Assembly: GCA_000503195.1 (NCBI GenBank)
Contig: AYSC01000004.1
Coordinates: 1 to 64,000 of the forward strand
DNA: 64,000 nt
Source: Blastomonas sp. CACIA14H2
GTDB taxonomy: Bacteria; Pseudomonadota; Alphaproteobacteria; Sphingomonadales; Sphingomonadaceae
Direction: 5' to 3'
In this document: one piece after another, positions 1 to 10,074 of the stretch
Layout of the letters: each line of letters opens with the position of its first letter
How positions within the stretch are numbered: position 1 is the first letter of the stretch
The notes under the pieces: generated by a model
The model's database searches: none
What the model was told of the DNA's origin: nothing
Seen by the model: the letters and a program-made list of their open reading frames with translations, nothing else
Made by a program: the position numbers and the translations under genes

Positions 1-76
1 GGCGCTTCCTTCCCTAATGATCGTGAACGCTATCTAGTTTCCGTTCACGTAAACGTCAAGTGGTGGCATTCAGCCC

Positions 77-252
77 ATCCTCTCCCTTTACGGGAGAGGA
101 TATGAAGACTTGGCAGCGCCGCTGCCTAGTCGGAATTGGAGAGGGCCAGTGCTGGGCGCAAGCGCAGCGCACTCACCCTCTCCCAGCTTCGACTAGGTTC
201 GCGTTCCGCTCACCAAGTCTTCGCAACCCTCTCCCGTCAAGGGAGAGGGTGT
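77..252. repeat. Long imperfect palindrome (MITE/BIME-like)
   Basis: Two arms of about 80 bases are near-complementary. Each outer end carries its own small hairpin (CTCTCCCTTTACGGGAGAG on the left, CTCTCCCGTCAAGGGAGAG on the right). Moving inwards, GAAGACTTGG pairs with CCAAGTCTTC, CCTAGTCG pairs with CGACTAGG, GGAGAGGG pairs with CCCTCTCC, and AGTGC pairs with GCACT. The element sits immediately downstream of sucC, where sucD would be expected further left outside the window. It may be a small non-autonomous element or a transcript-processing hairpin; no transposase is linked to it. Bases 1-76 show nothing recognisable. Confidence 0.75.
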
Positions 253-262
253 GATGGTGCTA

Positions 263-1462
263 TCAAGCCGCCTGCTTGACCTGCGCGACGATCTTCTCGG
301 CGGCATCGCCCAGATTGTCGGCGCTGACGATCGGCAGGCCGCTATTGGCCAGGATGTCCTTGCCCTGCTGCACGTTGGTACCCTCGAGCCGCACGACCAG
401 CGGCACCGACAGGTTCACTTCCTTGGCAGCCGCAACGATGCCCTCGGCGATGATGTCGCACTTCATGATACCGCCGAAGATGTTGACAAGGATGCCCTTC
501 ACCGCCGGATCGGACAGGATGATCTTGAACGCTGCGGTCACCTTTTCCTTGCTCGCGCCGCCGCCGACATCGAGGAAGTTGGCGGGGAACATGCCGTTCA
601 GCTTGATGATGTCCATGGTCGCCATGGCGAGGCCCGCGCCGTTGACCATGCAGCCGATATCGCCGTCGAGCTTGATATAGGCGAGGTCGTACTTGCTCGC
701 TTCGACCTCCATCGGGTCTTCCTCGGTCTCGTCGCGCAGCGCCTCGACATCGGGGTGACGATAGAGCGCGTTCGAATCGAAGCTCATCTTGGTGTCGAGG
801 ACGAGCAGCTTGCCGTCCTTCGTTTCCACCAGCGGGTTGATCTCGAGCATCGCGCAATCGAGGTCCATGAACGCGGTGTACAGCTGCTGCGCCAGCTTGG
901 CGGCCTGCTTGTTGAGGTCACCCGAAAGCTTGAGCGCGAAGGCCACGGCGCGGCCATGGTGCGGCATGAAGCCCTGGGCCGGATCGATGGTGATCGTGGT
1001 AATGCGCTCGGGCGTATCGTGCGCGACCTGCTCGATGTCCATGCCGCCTTCGGTCGAGACGATCATCGCGACGCGGCCGGTCTTGCGGTCGACCAGCATC
1101 GACAGATAATATTCGGCAGCGATATCGACGCCGTCGGTGATGTACAGGCGGTTGACCTGCTTGCCGGCATCGCCGGTCTGGATGGTGACCAGCGTGTTGC
1201 CGAGCATTTCGCCCGCATCCTTGCGCACATCGTCGAGCGACTTGGCGAGGCGCACGCCGCCCTTGGCATCCGCGCCCAGCTCCTTGAACTTGCCCTTGCC
1301 GCGACCACCTGCGTGGATCTGCGCCTTGACGACATAGAGCGGCCCGGGCAGCTTTTCGGCGCCTGCGACGGCTTCGTCGACGGTCAGCGCGGCATGGCCG
1401 GCCGGGATGCCGATGCCATATTTCGCGAGCAGTTCCTTGGCCTGATATTCGTGGATGTTCAT
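263..1462 (-). CDS. sucC: Succinyl-CoA ligase (ADP-forming) subunit beta
   Basis: This is the beta subunit of the TCA-cycle enzyme that interconverts succinyl-CoA and succinate with ATP or GTP formation; it works as an alpha/beta complex with SucD in the cytoplasm. The 399-residue protein begins [16 protein letters not shown], the family's standard N-terminus. An ATP-grasp region with HAGGRGKGK follows, then the C-terminal CoA-ligase domain with [11 protein letters not shown] 444-residue reading is possible, but the internal ATG chosen here matches the family start and is preceded by GGGAG. SucD is not in the window; it probably lies left of the edge beyond the palindrome. Confidence 0.97.
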   Translation of the reverse strand: MNIHEYQAKELLAKYGIGIPAGHAALTVDEAVAGAEKLPGPLYVVKAQIHAGGRGKGKFKELGADAKGGVRLAKSLDDVRKDAGEMLGNTLVTIQTGDAGKQVNRLYITDGVDIAAEYYLSMLVDRKTGRVAMIVSTEGGMDIEQVAHDTPERITTITIDPAQGFMPHHGRAVAFALKLSGDLNKQAAKLAQQLYTAFMDLDCAMLEINPLVETKDGKLLVLDTKMSFDSNALYRHPDVEALRDETEEDPMEVEASKYDLAYIKLDGDIGCMVNGAGLAMATMDIIKLNGMFPANFLDVGGGASKEKVTAAFKIILSDPAVKGILVNIFGGIMKCDIIAEGIVAAAKEVNLSVPLVVRLEGTNVQQGKDILANSGLPIVSADNLGDAAEKIVAQVKQAA

Positions 1463-1621
1463 GAGGGCTCCCATGCCTTTCTGATGTGGCCGGGCGGACG
1501 ACTCGATTTCGGTCCAAACCCGACCGTTAATCGGTCGATGAACGTATGTGCGGGCGCTAAAGCATAGACGCGCGGCAAAGGAAACCCTTGAAACCAACGT
1601 GGCGTGGCGGATTTTCGTTCG

Positions 1622-1951
1622 CTAGTTGCGCACCGCGCAAATGAGCCCCGACGAGCTCACGACGCCCAGGATCTCCGGATCGCCCAACGCCCTGGTACGA
1701 CGCAGGAATTCATCGAAATTGCCCGCCTGTTGCAGCTTGCCCAGTCGGCCCAGCCGCTGCAGCTGCGCCAGCGACAGACGGTCGACCATGCGGCTGGCCA
1801 TGCAGGCGGAGACCGGGCGGCTGAGGCCGGTGCGCTCCAGCGCCGCTCGGGTGCGCGCCTCGGGCGTGGCGCAGGCGGAAAGTGCGAGGATCGCAGCCCC
1901 GAGCGCCGCCACCCGGGCTGCGCGACGAAAGGCTGCGATCCGAAGCACCAT
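1622..1951 (-). CDS. Small putative lipoprotein
   Basis: A 109-residue protein of unknown function. Residues 1-26 form a signal peptide (basic start, then VAALGAAILALSAC) with the lipobox LSAC, so it should be lipidated at Cys and exported. The mature part is Arg/Leu-rich and helical and contains two further Cys. It starts 11 bases after the ppa stop on the same strand, so it is probably cotranscribed with ppa. A longer reading would overlap ppa, but the start that places the signal peptide at the N-terminus is preferred. No family was recognised. Confidence 0.7.
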   Translation of the reverse strand: MVLRIAAFRRAARVAALGAAILALSACATPEARTRAALERTGLSRPVSACMASRMVDRLSLAQLQRLGRLGKLQQAGNFDEFLRRTRALGDPEILGVVSSSGLICAVRN

Positions 1952-1962
1952 GACCGGCCGGC

Positions 1963-2496
1963 CTACTTTGCGGCCTGCGCGCGCTCGATCGCCTCGGAGA
2001 TGATGCGCCGCGCCTCTTCGGCATCGCCCCATTTGCCGATTCGCACCCATTTCTCGGTCTCGAGATCCTTGTAGTGGGTGAAGAAATGCTCGATCTGCGC
2101 GAAGACGATGTCGGGCATGTCCTCCTTCTCGCGCACATCGGTATAATAAGGGAAAGTCGCGGTATCGGGCACGCAGACGACCTTCTCGTCGCCGCCATGT
2201 TCGTCTTCCAGGTTGAGCACCGCGATCGGGCGCGCGCGCACGACCGATCCGGGCATGAACGGCGAACGGGCCACCACCAGCGCGTCGAGCGGATCGCCAT
2301 CGGGCGACAGCGTGTGCGGGATGAAGCCGTAATTGGCGGGATAGCGCATCGGCGTGTGCAGAATGCGGTCGACGAACAGCGCGCCCGAATCCTTGTCGAA
2401 CTCGTATTTCACCGGTTCGCCCCCCGTGGGCACCTCGATGATCACGTTGACATTGTTCGGCGGGTTCTTGCCGATCGGAATTTCTTTGATAAGCAT
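1963..2496 (-). CDS. ppa: Inorganic pyrophosphatase, family I
   Basis: A soluble 177-residue enzyme that hydrolyses pyrophosphate to two phosphates, pulling biosynthetic reactions forward. It shows family I features: KYEFDKDSGALFVDRIL near residue 30, YPANYGFIPHTL near 52, and the Mg-binding signature DGDPLDALVV at about 65-74. Length matches bacterial Ppa. The internal ATG giving MLIKEIPIGKNPP is chosen over a 20-residue upstream extension because it matches family N-termini. A small lipoprotein gene follows 11 bases downstream. Confidence 0.97.
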   Translation of the reverse strand: MLIKEIPIGKNPPNNVNVIIEVPTGGEPVKYEFDKDSGALFVDRILHTPMRYPANYGFIPHTLSPDGDPLDALVVARSPFMPGSVVRARPIAVLNLEDEHGGDEKVVCVPDTATFPYYTDVREKEDMPDIVFAQIEHFFTHYKDLETEKWVRIGKWGDAEEARRIISEAIERAQAAK

Positions 2497-2556
2497 GAAG
2501 TTGGGTGCCTTTGTTCTGTTATCCCCGCAAGAACGTGCTGCCCGTTCCTTCAGCAT

Positions 2557-4524
2557 TCAGCGGGTTTGCGGCGCAAGCAGGCGATCAAGGCCGGTTTCGC
2601 CCTGCCCCGTCTTGCGGAGCGCCGGATAGCGCAAGCCGCCGCGATAGGAAAGTGCGGTTTCGCGGTATCTCTTGCCGCGCTTGACCAGCAGGTCGACCGT
2701 GCCTGTGGTCGTCGTCGCCGCGACCGCCGCCTTGAGCGCCTCGCCGGAATAGTCGCGCCCGGCCACCCCGGTGATCTGATCACCGACGGTCATGCCCGCC
2801 CCAAAGGCCGGGCTGCCCCACATGACCTGCGCGATCTTGCCGTCCTTCTCGACGACCAGGCCGATCGAATGGCTGAGATCGGTCGTGCCCGATGCCGCTT
2901 CGCCCGAGCGGATGAAATTGCTCGCTTCGGGCCCATAGACCAGTTCATAGCCGCCCAGCACGAAACCCTGCTTGCCGACTTCGGGCGTCACCTCGAACAC
3001 GCGGGTCTGGAAGAAGCCCTGCCAGTCATAGGGCTGCACCGCGTTCAGCGCCGCGATGACATCGGGCAGTTCATAGGTCACCACGCCCCAGTCGCCCTCG
3101 CGTCCGCCGAAGAAGCTGCGCGCGAAATCCTGGAGCGAGCGGGCATTGCCCGATTCGCGGCGGATGATCTGGTCGGCCTCGAGCCAGATCATCATGCCCT
3201 CGTTGTAATAGTCCTCGCTGCGCTGATAGCTGGTCCAGCCCTTGGGGCGGCGCGCGGCGATGATCGGATCGTGCGTGGTATCGACCAGCGGACGCCAGTC
3301 GCGCCCTGCCCGGCGGTCGAGCCCGGCGGCGATGCTGGCAAAGGCATCGAGCGTGTCCTGATAGGTGAACAGCCCCGATCGCGCGCCGAGGACATAGCCC
3401 CAGAACTGGGTCTGTCCTTCATAGACCCAGAGCAGGTCATCGCGGCTCGGCGTGCGGAAATCGGGCGCCCAGATGCCCTGCGGACGGCGGTGCTTGCCGT
3501 TCCAGCTGTGCGTCATCTCGTGCGGCAGCAGGTTGCGCGATCCCGGCCCCTTGGCCCAGTCGGTGAAATAGCCGGTTCCGACGCCATTCTCGCTGCTGCG
3601 ATGATGCTCGATCCCGATGCCGCTCATCTCGTCGGACAGCGACAGCAGGAAGTCGTAACGATCGTAATGGCGGACGCCGAACAGATGCTCGGCCTCCGCG
3701 ACCAGCCGCTTGTGCGCCTCGATCTGGTCGGGGGTGGCGGCAAGATACTCGGGCGCATCGGCGACGACGTTCAGCGTCACCTTGTCCGACAGCGGCCAGC
3801 TCTTGAAATGCGCGCCGACGAACACCGGGCTGTCGACCAGCGTGTCGTAATCGACGCGTTCATAGGCGATCCTATTGCCGGTGGTGCGCTTGGGCCGCAT
3901 CGCGCTGCCCGCCTGCCAGCCCGCGGGCCAGGTGACCGTCGCATCGACCGGGATGTTGCGGGTGAAATAGCCCGCCGGGTAGAGCGACACGTTGTTCCAG
4001 CGCAGGTTCATCATCCTGGGCGCGACGACCACGCGGCCCTGGTTGCTGGCGGTGGGGCTGACGAACTGGAACTCCGCGACGACCTCGCGCACGCCCTTGG
4101 GCAGGGTGAGATGGAACGCGTTGACGTCGAGCGAATCGCGCCGCCAGGCGAGCGGTTTGCCACCGGAGCTGAACTTGAGGCCCGCCAGCTTCTCGATCTC
4201 GCCGCGCGGCGCGTGATTGCCGGGGAGCCATTGCGGATAGAGCAGCGTGAACCGCCCCGCCGATCGGGCATTGTCGGGCACGGGGATGGTCTGTTTCATG
4301 CTGAAGATCGCGCGATCGACATCGGTCGCATCGACCTCAAGCGTCATCACGCCGGGAAAGGCCGTGTCACGCGCGTCGGGCACCAGATCGGCGACCGGCA
4401 CCGGCTGGGGCTTGCTGTTCTGCGCGGCGGCAGGGATGGCCAGCAGGGCGAGTACGATGGCGGTGGAAGCGATGAAATGACGCAATTTCAGGACCCTTTG
4501 ATACGTGCGTGTTTTCCGCACCAT
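2557..4524 (-). CDS. M61 family metallopeptidase with PDZ domain
   Basis: A predicted exported zinc aminopeptidase of the glycyl aminopeptidase (M61) family, about 655 residues. A signal peptide (FIASTAIVLALLAIPAAAQ) opens the protein. An N-terminal beta-rich region follows, and the zinc site HEMTHSWNGKHRRP lies in the middle, with HExxH ligands. A PDZ-like C-terminal segment (IAQVMWGSPAFGAGMTVGDQ) completes the family architecture. The start is uncertain: MVRKTRTYQ is used, and a TTG at LKLRHF is possible. It is transcribed divergently from hisS. Natural substrate unknown; a periplasmic peptide-scavenging role is inferred. Confidence 0.9.
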   Translation of the reverse strand: MVRKTRTYQRVLKLRHFIASTAIVLALLAIPAAAQNSKPQPVPVADLVPDARDTAFPGVMTLEVDATDVDRAIFSMKQTIPVPDNARSAGRFTLLYPQWLPGNHAPRGEIEKLAGLKFSSGGKPLAWRRDSLDVNAFHLTLPKGVREVVAEFQFVSPTASNQGRVVVAPRMMNLRWNNVSLYPAGYFTRNIPVDATVTWPAGWQAGSAMRPKRTTGNRIAYERVDYDTLVDSPVFVGAHFKSWPLSDKVTLNVVADAPEYLAATPDQIEAHKRLVAEAEHLFGVRHYDRYDFLLSLSDEMSGIGIEHHRSSENGVGTGYFTDWAKGPGSRNLLPHEMTHSWNGKHRRPQGIWAPDFRTPSRDDLLWVYEGQTQFWGYVLGARSGLFTYQDTLDAFASIAAGLDRRAGRDWRPLVDTTHDPIIAARRPKGWTSYQRSEDYYNEGMMIWLEADQIIRRESGNARSLQDFARSFFGGREGDWGVVTYELPDVIAALNAVQPYDWQGFFQTRVFEVTPEVGKQGFVLGGYELVYGPEASNFIRSGEAASGTTDLSHSIGLVVEKDGKIAQVMWGSPAFGAGMTVGDQITGVAGRDYSGEALKAAVAATTTTGTVDLLVKRGKRYRETALSYRGGLRYPALRKTGQGETGLDRLLAPQTR

Positions 4525-4595
4525 AAACACGGCTGCCAAAAAAATGCACCCGCCGGTTTGGCGTCGCCTCAAAAAGTCGTTAATGGCGGCGGACT

Positions 4596-5843
4596 ATGGG
4601 CAAGATCAAAACACCAGGCGCGATCCGCGGGACGCAGGACATATTCGGCGAAGATCAGGAACGGTTCGGCCATGTCGTCGAGACTTTCGAGCGCGTACGC
4701 CGTCTGTACAATTTCCGCCGCGTCGAAATGCCGGTGTTCGAAGCGACGTCGGTCTTCGCCCGCTCGCTCGGCGAGACCACCGATGTCGTGTCGAAGGAAA
4801 TGTACACGTTCGACGACCGCGGCGGCGATTCGCTGACGCTGCGCCCCGAATTCACCGCCGGGCTGGTCCGCGCGTATCTGACCAACGGCTGGCAGCAATA
4901 TGCGCCGATCAAGCTCGCCACGCACGGTCCGCTGTTCCGCTACGAGCGCCCGCAAAAGGGCCGCTATCGCCAGTTCCACCAGATCGATGCCGAGATCATC
5001 GGCGCGGGCGAACCCCAGGCCGATGTCGAGCTGCTGGTCATGGCCGACCAGATCCTGCGCGAACTCGGCATCAGCGAAGGCGTGACGCTCCAGCTCAACA
5101 CGCTGGGCGATGCCGCCAGCCGCGATGCCTGGCGCGCCGCGCTGATCGAGCACTTTCAGGCGCATAAAGGCAATCTCTCGCAGGAATCGCAGGATCGGCT
5201 CGAGCGCAATCCGCTGCGCATCCTCGACAGCAAGGAGCCGCAGGACCGCCCGATCGCCGATGCCGCGCCCGATATCGATGCCTTCCTCACCGACGAGGCT
5301 GCCGCGTTCTTCGACAGGGTGACCAGCGGGCTCGATGCGGCCGACGTCGCCTGGAAGCGCAACGCACGGCTGGTGCGCGGGCTCGATTATTATCGCCATA
5401 CCGCGTTCGAATTCGTCACCGACCGATTGGGCGCGCAGGGCACGGTGCTCGGCGGCGGCCGCTATGACGGGCTGATCGAGAATCTGGGCGGAGCATCGAC
5501 CCCTGCCGTCGGCTGGGCGGCGGGAATCGAGCGGCTGGCGATGCTCTGCGACATCTCGGACCGCGATGTCGGGCTCGAGGTGATCATCGCGGTCGAGGAC
5601 GATCGCGCGCTGGGCCAGGCGACCGCCGCCCAGGCGTGGCTGCGCAACGCGGGCATTTCGGCCGACATGATCGCCACCGGATCGCCGCGCAAGCGTTACG
5701 ACAAGGCGGCAAGGATAGACGCCAAAGTGCTGATTTCCTTCCAGCACGATGGTGATCGGGCCAAGGCCAATATTCGTTCTGCACCGGGAAGTGAATTGCA
5801 CGCCAGGGTCGAGACGTTGTTGAACGGTATATCAACGGTTTGA
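4596..5843 (+). CDS. hisS: Histidyl-tRNA synthetase
   Basis: A class II aminoacyl-tRNA synthetase charging tRNA-His, 415 residues, homodimeric and cytoplasmic. The start [15 protein letters not shown], motif 2 region [19 protein letters not shown], the histidine-A loop [24 protein letters not shown] and a C-terminal anticodon-binding domain all fit HisRS. It heads the plus-strand set hisS-prfA-prmC-DUF4167, a common alphaproteobacterial order, and is separated from prfA by about 100 bases. Confidence 0.97.
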   Translation: MGKIKTPGAIRGTQDIFGEDQERFGHVVETFERVRRLYNFRRVEMPVFEATSVFARSLGETTDVVSKEMYTFDDRGGDSLTLRPEFTAGLVRAYLTNGWQQYAPIKLATHGPLFRYERPQKGRYRQFHQIDAEIIGAGEPQADVELLVMADQILRELGISEGVTLQLNTLGDAASRDAWRAALIEHFQAHKGNLSQESQDRLERNPLRILDSKEPQDRPIADAAPDIDAFLTDEAAAFFDRVTSGLDAADVAWKRNARLVRGLDYYRHTAFEFVTDRLGAQGTVLGGGRYDGLIENLGGASTPAVGWAAGIERLAMLCDISDRDVGLEVIIAVEDDRALGQATAAQAWLRNAGISADMIATGSPRKRYDKAARIDAKVLISFQHDGDRAKANIRSAPGSELHARVETLLNGISTV

Positions 5844-5946
5844 TGGCACACAGCATGACAAATGCCGTTATACTGCCGACAAGCAGCGGTTCAGCGTGCG
5901 GATTCGCGCTGCCAGACTGGGTGGAAACTCGGGGGGAGAAACAGGA

Positions 5947-7035
<1,089 letters not shown>

Positions 7036-7057
7036 GCTTTTTGGGATCGAATCTCAA

Positions 7058-7138
7058 CGTCACCCCCGCGCAGGCGGGGGTCCCGCTTCCTTTCAAAACC
7101 GGCGCACAAGCTGGATTCCCGCGTTCGCGGGAATGACG
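7058..7138. repeat. REP-type palindrome pair, copy 1
   Basis: Two inward-related palindromes: a C/G-rich stem CCCCCGCGCAGGCGGGGG and TTCCCGCGTTCGCGGGAA, bounded by CGTCA and TGACG ends. It fills nearly all of the prfA-prmC gap. Its right end supplies GGGAATGACG, which contains the ATG used as the prmC start. The same unit recurs near 25.96, 29.31, 33.64 and 46.95 kb. Confidence 0.85.
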
Positions 7139-7990
7139 CAGAGCGCAACGATCGCCGATGCCTTGCGCGAAGCGGCGGCGGACCTTTCCGGAATATCCGA
7201 CACCCCCAGGCTCGATGCCGAGCTGCTGATGGCCGATGCTCTCGGGATCGATCGCGGCCAGATGCTGCTGATGCGGACGCGCGACCCGGTGCCCACCGGC
7301 TTTGCCGAGCGGCTGGCGCGGCGCCAGGCGCATGAACCCGTCGCCTATATCACGGGCAGGCAGGATTTCTGGACGCTGACGCTCGCCGTCTCGCCCGCCG
7401 TGCTGATCCCCCGCAGCGACAGCGAGACGCTGATCGAGGCGGCGGTTGAAGCGCTGGCGGACCGCGCCCCGACGCGCATCCTCGATCTCGGCACTGGATC
7501 GGGCGCGCTGCTGCTCGCCGCGCTCGCCGAGTTTCCGCACGCCACGGGCATCGGGCTCGATGCCAGCGCGGCCGCGCTCGACATCGCGCGCGCCAATGCC
7601 GAGGCAACCGGCCTGGCGGATCGCGCGCGGATGGTGCTTGGCGATTGGCGGGCGGAGGGCTGGACCGGCGCCCTGCCCGGCGCGTTCGACCTGATCCTCG
7701 CCAACCCGCCCTATATCGAAACCGACGCCGTGCTGACGCCGCAGGTCATGGCGCACGAACCGCACAGCGCGCTGTTCGCAGGCGCCGAGGGACTGGACGA
7801 TTATCGCATCCTGATCCCTGCCCTGCCCGCGCTGCTCGCCGATGGCGGCGTCGCCATCTTCGAGATCGGCGCGAGCCAGCGCGAGGCGGTCTCGGCGATC
7901 GCCGTCGCACACGGTTGCAGCGTCGAATGTCGCCGCGATCTGGCCGGCCATGACCGTGCCCTGATATTGCGCCGCCTGGCCTCAGCCTGA
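7133..7990 (+). CDS. prmC: Peptide chain release factor N5-glutamine methyltransferase
   Basis: PrmC (HemK) methylates the GGQ glutamine of release factors using S-adenosylmethionine. The 285-residue protein has the N-terminal helical domain (ADALREAAADL, DTPRLDAELL) and the SAM motif DLGTGSGALLLA near residue 120. It also has the catalytic NPPYIE that binds the glutamine amide, at about residue 190. The start ATG lies within the end of a REP-type repeat and has no clear separate Shine-Dalgarno. An in-frame TTG ten codons later is the main alternative, but the first ATG fits the family N-terminus better. It is downstream of prfA, its substrate gene. Confidence 0.95.
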   Translation: MTQSATIADALREAAADLSGISDTPRLDAELLMADALGIDRGQMLLMRTRDPVPTGFAERLARRQAHEPVAYITGRQDFWTLTLAVSPAVLIPRSDSETLIEAAVEALADRAPTRILDLGTGSGALLLAALAEFPHATGIGLDASAAALDIARANAEATGLADRARMVLGDWRAEGWTGALPGAFDLILANPPYIETDAVLTPQVMAHEPHSALFAGAEGLDDYRILIPALPALLADGGVAIFEIGASQREAVSAIAVAHGCSVECRRDLAGHDRALILRRLASA

Positions 7991-8221
7991 TATTTCGCTT
8001 GGCAAGGGCCTGGCGACCCGCTACCACCGATACAGCAAGAACGCTGATGCCGGCGAAGGGCCCATCACGCTTGCTGACCCCAATCATCTTGTTCGGGCAG
8101 CTTATCACGGCCACTCAAAGCGGATGAAAGGCTTGGGACGCGCGGCGCGCCTTTGGGCAGCGCCTGCACGGACGCGCAGAGGACACGCAGGACACTTGCG
8201 ACTGATAAGGAAGCGTCAACT

Positions 8222-9112
8222 TTGAACAACAATCGTGGAACGAGCCGTCGTCGCGGCCGTGGCAATAACCGTCCGCAGAACAATGGTCGCGGCGGGGGCA
8301 TGGATCAGGGCAACCGGATCGACAGCCGGGCGCGCGGCAATGCCACGCAGATGCTCGAGAAATATAAGAAGATGGCGCACGATGCGCAGATGAACGGCGA
8401 CCGCGTCGCCACCGAATATTATCTGCAGTTCGCCGACCATTATTTCCGCGTGCTCGCCGACAACCGCGCCCGTCAGGACGAATATCGCCGTCCGCGCGAG
8501 GACCAGGGCCGTGACCTTGGCGGCGACTACGCCGATGACGAGGACGATGGCCTCTACGGCGCGCCGCAGGGTCAGGGGCAGCGCAACTATGCGCAGGACC
8601 AGGCCGATGATGCGAACGCGCGCGGTCAGGACGATGATGGCGAGGAGCAGGACGAGCCCCGCAACCAGCGCCGCGACAATCCGCAGCGCCAGGATCGGCA
8701 GAACAGCGATCGTCAGGGCAATGAGCGGCGTGAACGTCGCCCGCGCGCCGAGCGCGAGGACGCCCGCCGCGAGGACACCCCGCGTCAGGAACGTGCGGAG
8801 CGTCAGCCCCGCCAGCGTCAGGATGCCGAGGCGCGCCAGGACGAAACCGTTGCCGCTCCGGCACCGGTCGAGGCGGCCGATGCAGGCGATGGCGATGCCA
8901 AGCCGCGCCGCACGCTGCGCGGTCGCGGTCGTCCGCCGCGCGCCGCACAGGACGAAGGCAGCAACGCGCTCGATCCGATGATCCTGCCGCCCGCGATCGG
9001 CAGCGCCAGCGAAGCGCCGGTCGAGGCCGAAGCACCCAAGCCCAAGCGCCGTGCCGCCCCGCGCCGCAAGGCCGCGGAATCGGGCGATATGGAAGCTGCG
9101 GCAGCGGAATAA
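8222..9112 (+). CDS. DUF4167 domain protein, disordered RNA-binding-like
   Basis: A 296-residue protein of the alphaproteobacterial DUF4167 family. The N-terminus LNNNRGTSRRRGRGNN is Arg/Gly-rich. A conserved helical core follows (GNATQMLEKYKKMAHDAQMN, then ATEYYLQFADHYFRVLADN). The remaining two thirds are Gln/Arg/Asp-rich, low-complexity and probably disordered. A TTG start is chosen because AAGGAA lies about ten bases upstream and family proteins begin at this point. The function is unknown; the RGG-like start suggests nucleic-acid binding (inference). It follows prmC and ends before a bidirectional terminator. Confidence 0.85.
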   Translation: MNNNRGTSRRRGRGNNRPQNNGRGGGMDQGNRIDSRARGNATQMLEKYKKMAHDAQMNGDRVATEYYLQFADHYFRVLADNRARQDEYRRPREDQGRDLGGDYADDEDDGLYGAPQGQGQRNYAQDQADDANARGQDDDGEEQDEPRNQRRDNPQRQDRQNSDRQGNERRERRPRAEREDARREDTPRQERAERQPRQRQDAEARQDETVAAPAPVEAADAGDGDAKPRRTLRGRGRPPRAAQDEGSNALDPMILPPAIGSASEAPVEAEAPKPKRRAAPRRKAAESGDMEAAAAE

Positions 9113-9160
9113 GCACCAATCGGCCCGGGATTACCTGCCCGGGCCAACAGGCGACAAAAA

Positions 9161-9190
9161 GGGGCGCGGTCCGCTTTCGGACCGCGCCCC
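9161..9190. terminator. Bidirectional intrinsic terminator
   Basis: A perfect 13-base stem, GGGGCGCGGTCCG with CGGACCGCGCCCC, encloses a four-base loop. AAAAA precedes it on the plus strand, so on the minus strand the hairpin is followed by TTTTT and should terminate sciP transcription. In the plus direction TTCTGGTTT follows, giving weaker termination for the DUF4167 gene. Confidence 0.85.
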
Positions 9191-9215
9191 TTCTGGTTTC
9201 GCTTGGAGGGGAAGC

Positions 9216-9515
9216 TCAGTAGCGCTGCTGGCGCTCGTAGAGATCGCGATAATGCTGGATGCGCGTGACGCGCAGCCCCGGCATGCCCGACCGATCGACC
9301 GCACGCTGCCATGAGGCAAATTCCTCCAGCGTCAGGTCATAGCGTTCGCACACCTCGTCGATCGTCAGCAGGCCGCCATTGACGGCCGCCACGACCTCCG
9401 CCTTGCGACGAACGACCCAGCGCTTGGTGCCCGGGGCCGGCAGGTTGTCCAGCGTTAACGGTTCGCCGAGCGGACCGATGACCTGTGCCGGTTTGATTTT
9501 CTGATTCTCGATCAT
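9216..9515 (-). CDS. sciP: SciP-like CtrA inhibitor (DUF1153)
   Basis: A 99-residue protein of the SciP family. In Caulobacter, SciP binds CtrA and blocks activation of CtrA-dependent promoters during the cell cycle. Visible signature: IGPLGEPLTLDNLP, then TKRWVVRRKAEVVAAVNGG, then LTIDEVCERYDLTLEEFASW, a helix-turn-helix-like segment. The internal ATG is chosen because GAGGA precedes it at the right distance and it matches family length. The GAGGA overlaps the stop of an upstream open reading frame, so coupling is possible. No full CtrA box was found in the adjacent DNA. Confidence 0.93.
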   Translation of the reverse strand: MIENQKIKPAQVIGPLGEPLTLDNLPAPGTKRWVVRRKAEVVAAVNGGLLTIDEVCERYDLTLEEFASWQRAVDRSGMPGLRVTRIQHYRDLYERQQRY

Positions 9516-9522
9516 CACGTCC

Positions 9523-9891
9523 TCAAAAGGCCTGGTTACTGCAACTTTGCGCGTGGCCGGGGTGTAACCAATCGGCTTTTCGATTGACTGAAGCACAATG
9601 GTAAACGTCATTTTGACCATGCTGTTCCGATGGGGTGAACCGGTTCAGCGCGTCGGCAAAGTGCGGATTGAAGCTGCCCCGCACCACTCGGTCGGCCCGC
9701 ACCAGGCCAGACAGCCAGGCGGCCAGCATCTGCACCGGATCGCCTGCGTCATTAACCATGGGGGAATGGTCGGTGCGCCAGACGACCGGCGTGCACGCCA
9801 GCGCACGCAGGATGTCCATATCCAATGCGCGCAGGGTCAACGGCACGCTATTGGCTTGGTGGACTGAGTCATGGGGGAAGTTCATGTCCAT
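9523..9891 (-). CDS. Hypothetical protein upstream of sciP
   Basis: A 122-residue reading frame of no recognised family. Over its first ~95 codons the third position is strongly G/C, as in real genes here, and the peptide looks folded (LRALDMDILRALACTP, then DPVQMLAAWLSGLVRADRV). The last ~30 codons lose this bias, so the true 3' end may differ or be frameshifted. Its TGA lies inside the sciP Shine-Dalgarno, which suggests translational coupling. Start and function are uncertain. Confidence 0.45.
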   Translation of the reverse strand: MDMNFPHDSVHQANSVPLTLRALDMDILRALACTPVVWRTDHSPMVNDAGDPVQMLAAWLSGLVRADRVVRGSFNPHFADALNRFTPSEQHGQNDVYHCASVNRKADWLHPGHAQSCSNQAF

Positions 9892-9989
9892 GCCCAGGGT
9901 CTACCAGCCAATCCGTAAGAGCAGGTAAAAGCAGCCTTCACGGGTGGTTAGCCTTGGTTAAATGTCGCTAAGACAGTGCCGAAAACCGC

Positions 9990-10021
9990 AGGATTCCGGC
10001 GTTCTTCGGCAGGATGACCAA
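9990..10021. repeat. Degenerate single REP-like palindrome
   Basis: AGGATTCCGGCGTTCTTCGG followed by CAGGATGACCA resembles the half-unit GGATTCCCGCGTTCGCGGGA ending in ATGACG seen elsewhere, with several substitutions. It lies upstream of mnmA and looks like a decayed copy. Confidence 0.5.
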
Positions 10022-10074
10022 GGCTGGCAAATTTTTGCCGTCCCAGGGTGGCACAAAGCAGATGCGAGAGTTAA

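Noticed and set aside
2074-4836. 920-codon plus-strand frame opposite the ppa/M61 genes
   Set aside because: It is antisense to two well-supported genes, has an Arg/His/Ala-rich composition typical of GC-rich shadow frames, and matches no family.
5838-5880. Sigma-54 promoter before prfA
   Set aside because: TGGCAC is present but the required TTGC element at the fixed spacing is absent.
9598-9867. 89-codon plus-strand frame upstream of mnmA
   Set aside because: It is antisense to the frame coupled to sciP, which has the better codon bias.
9940-9965. CtrA box upstream of the sciP region
   Set aside because: TTAG and TTAA occur here but with a six-base gap rather than the seven of the CtrA consensus.
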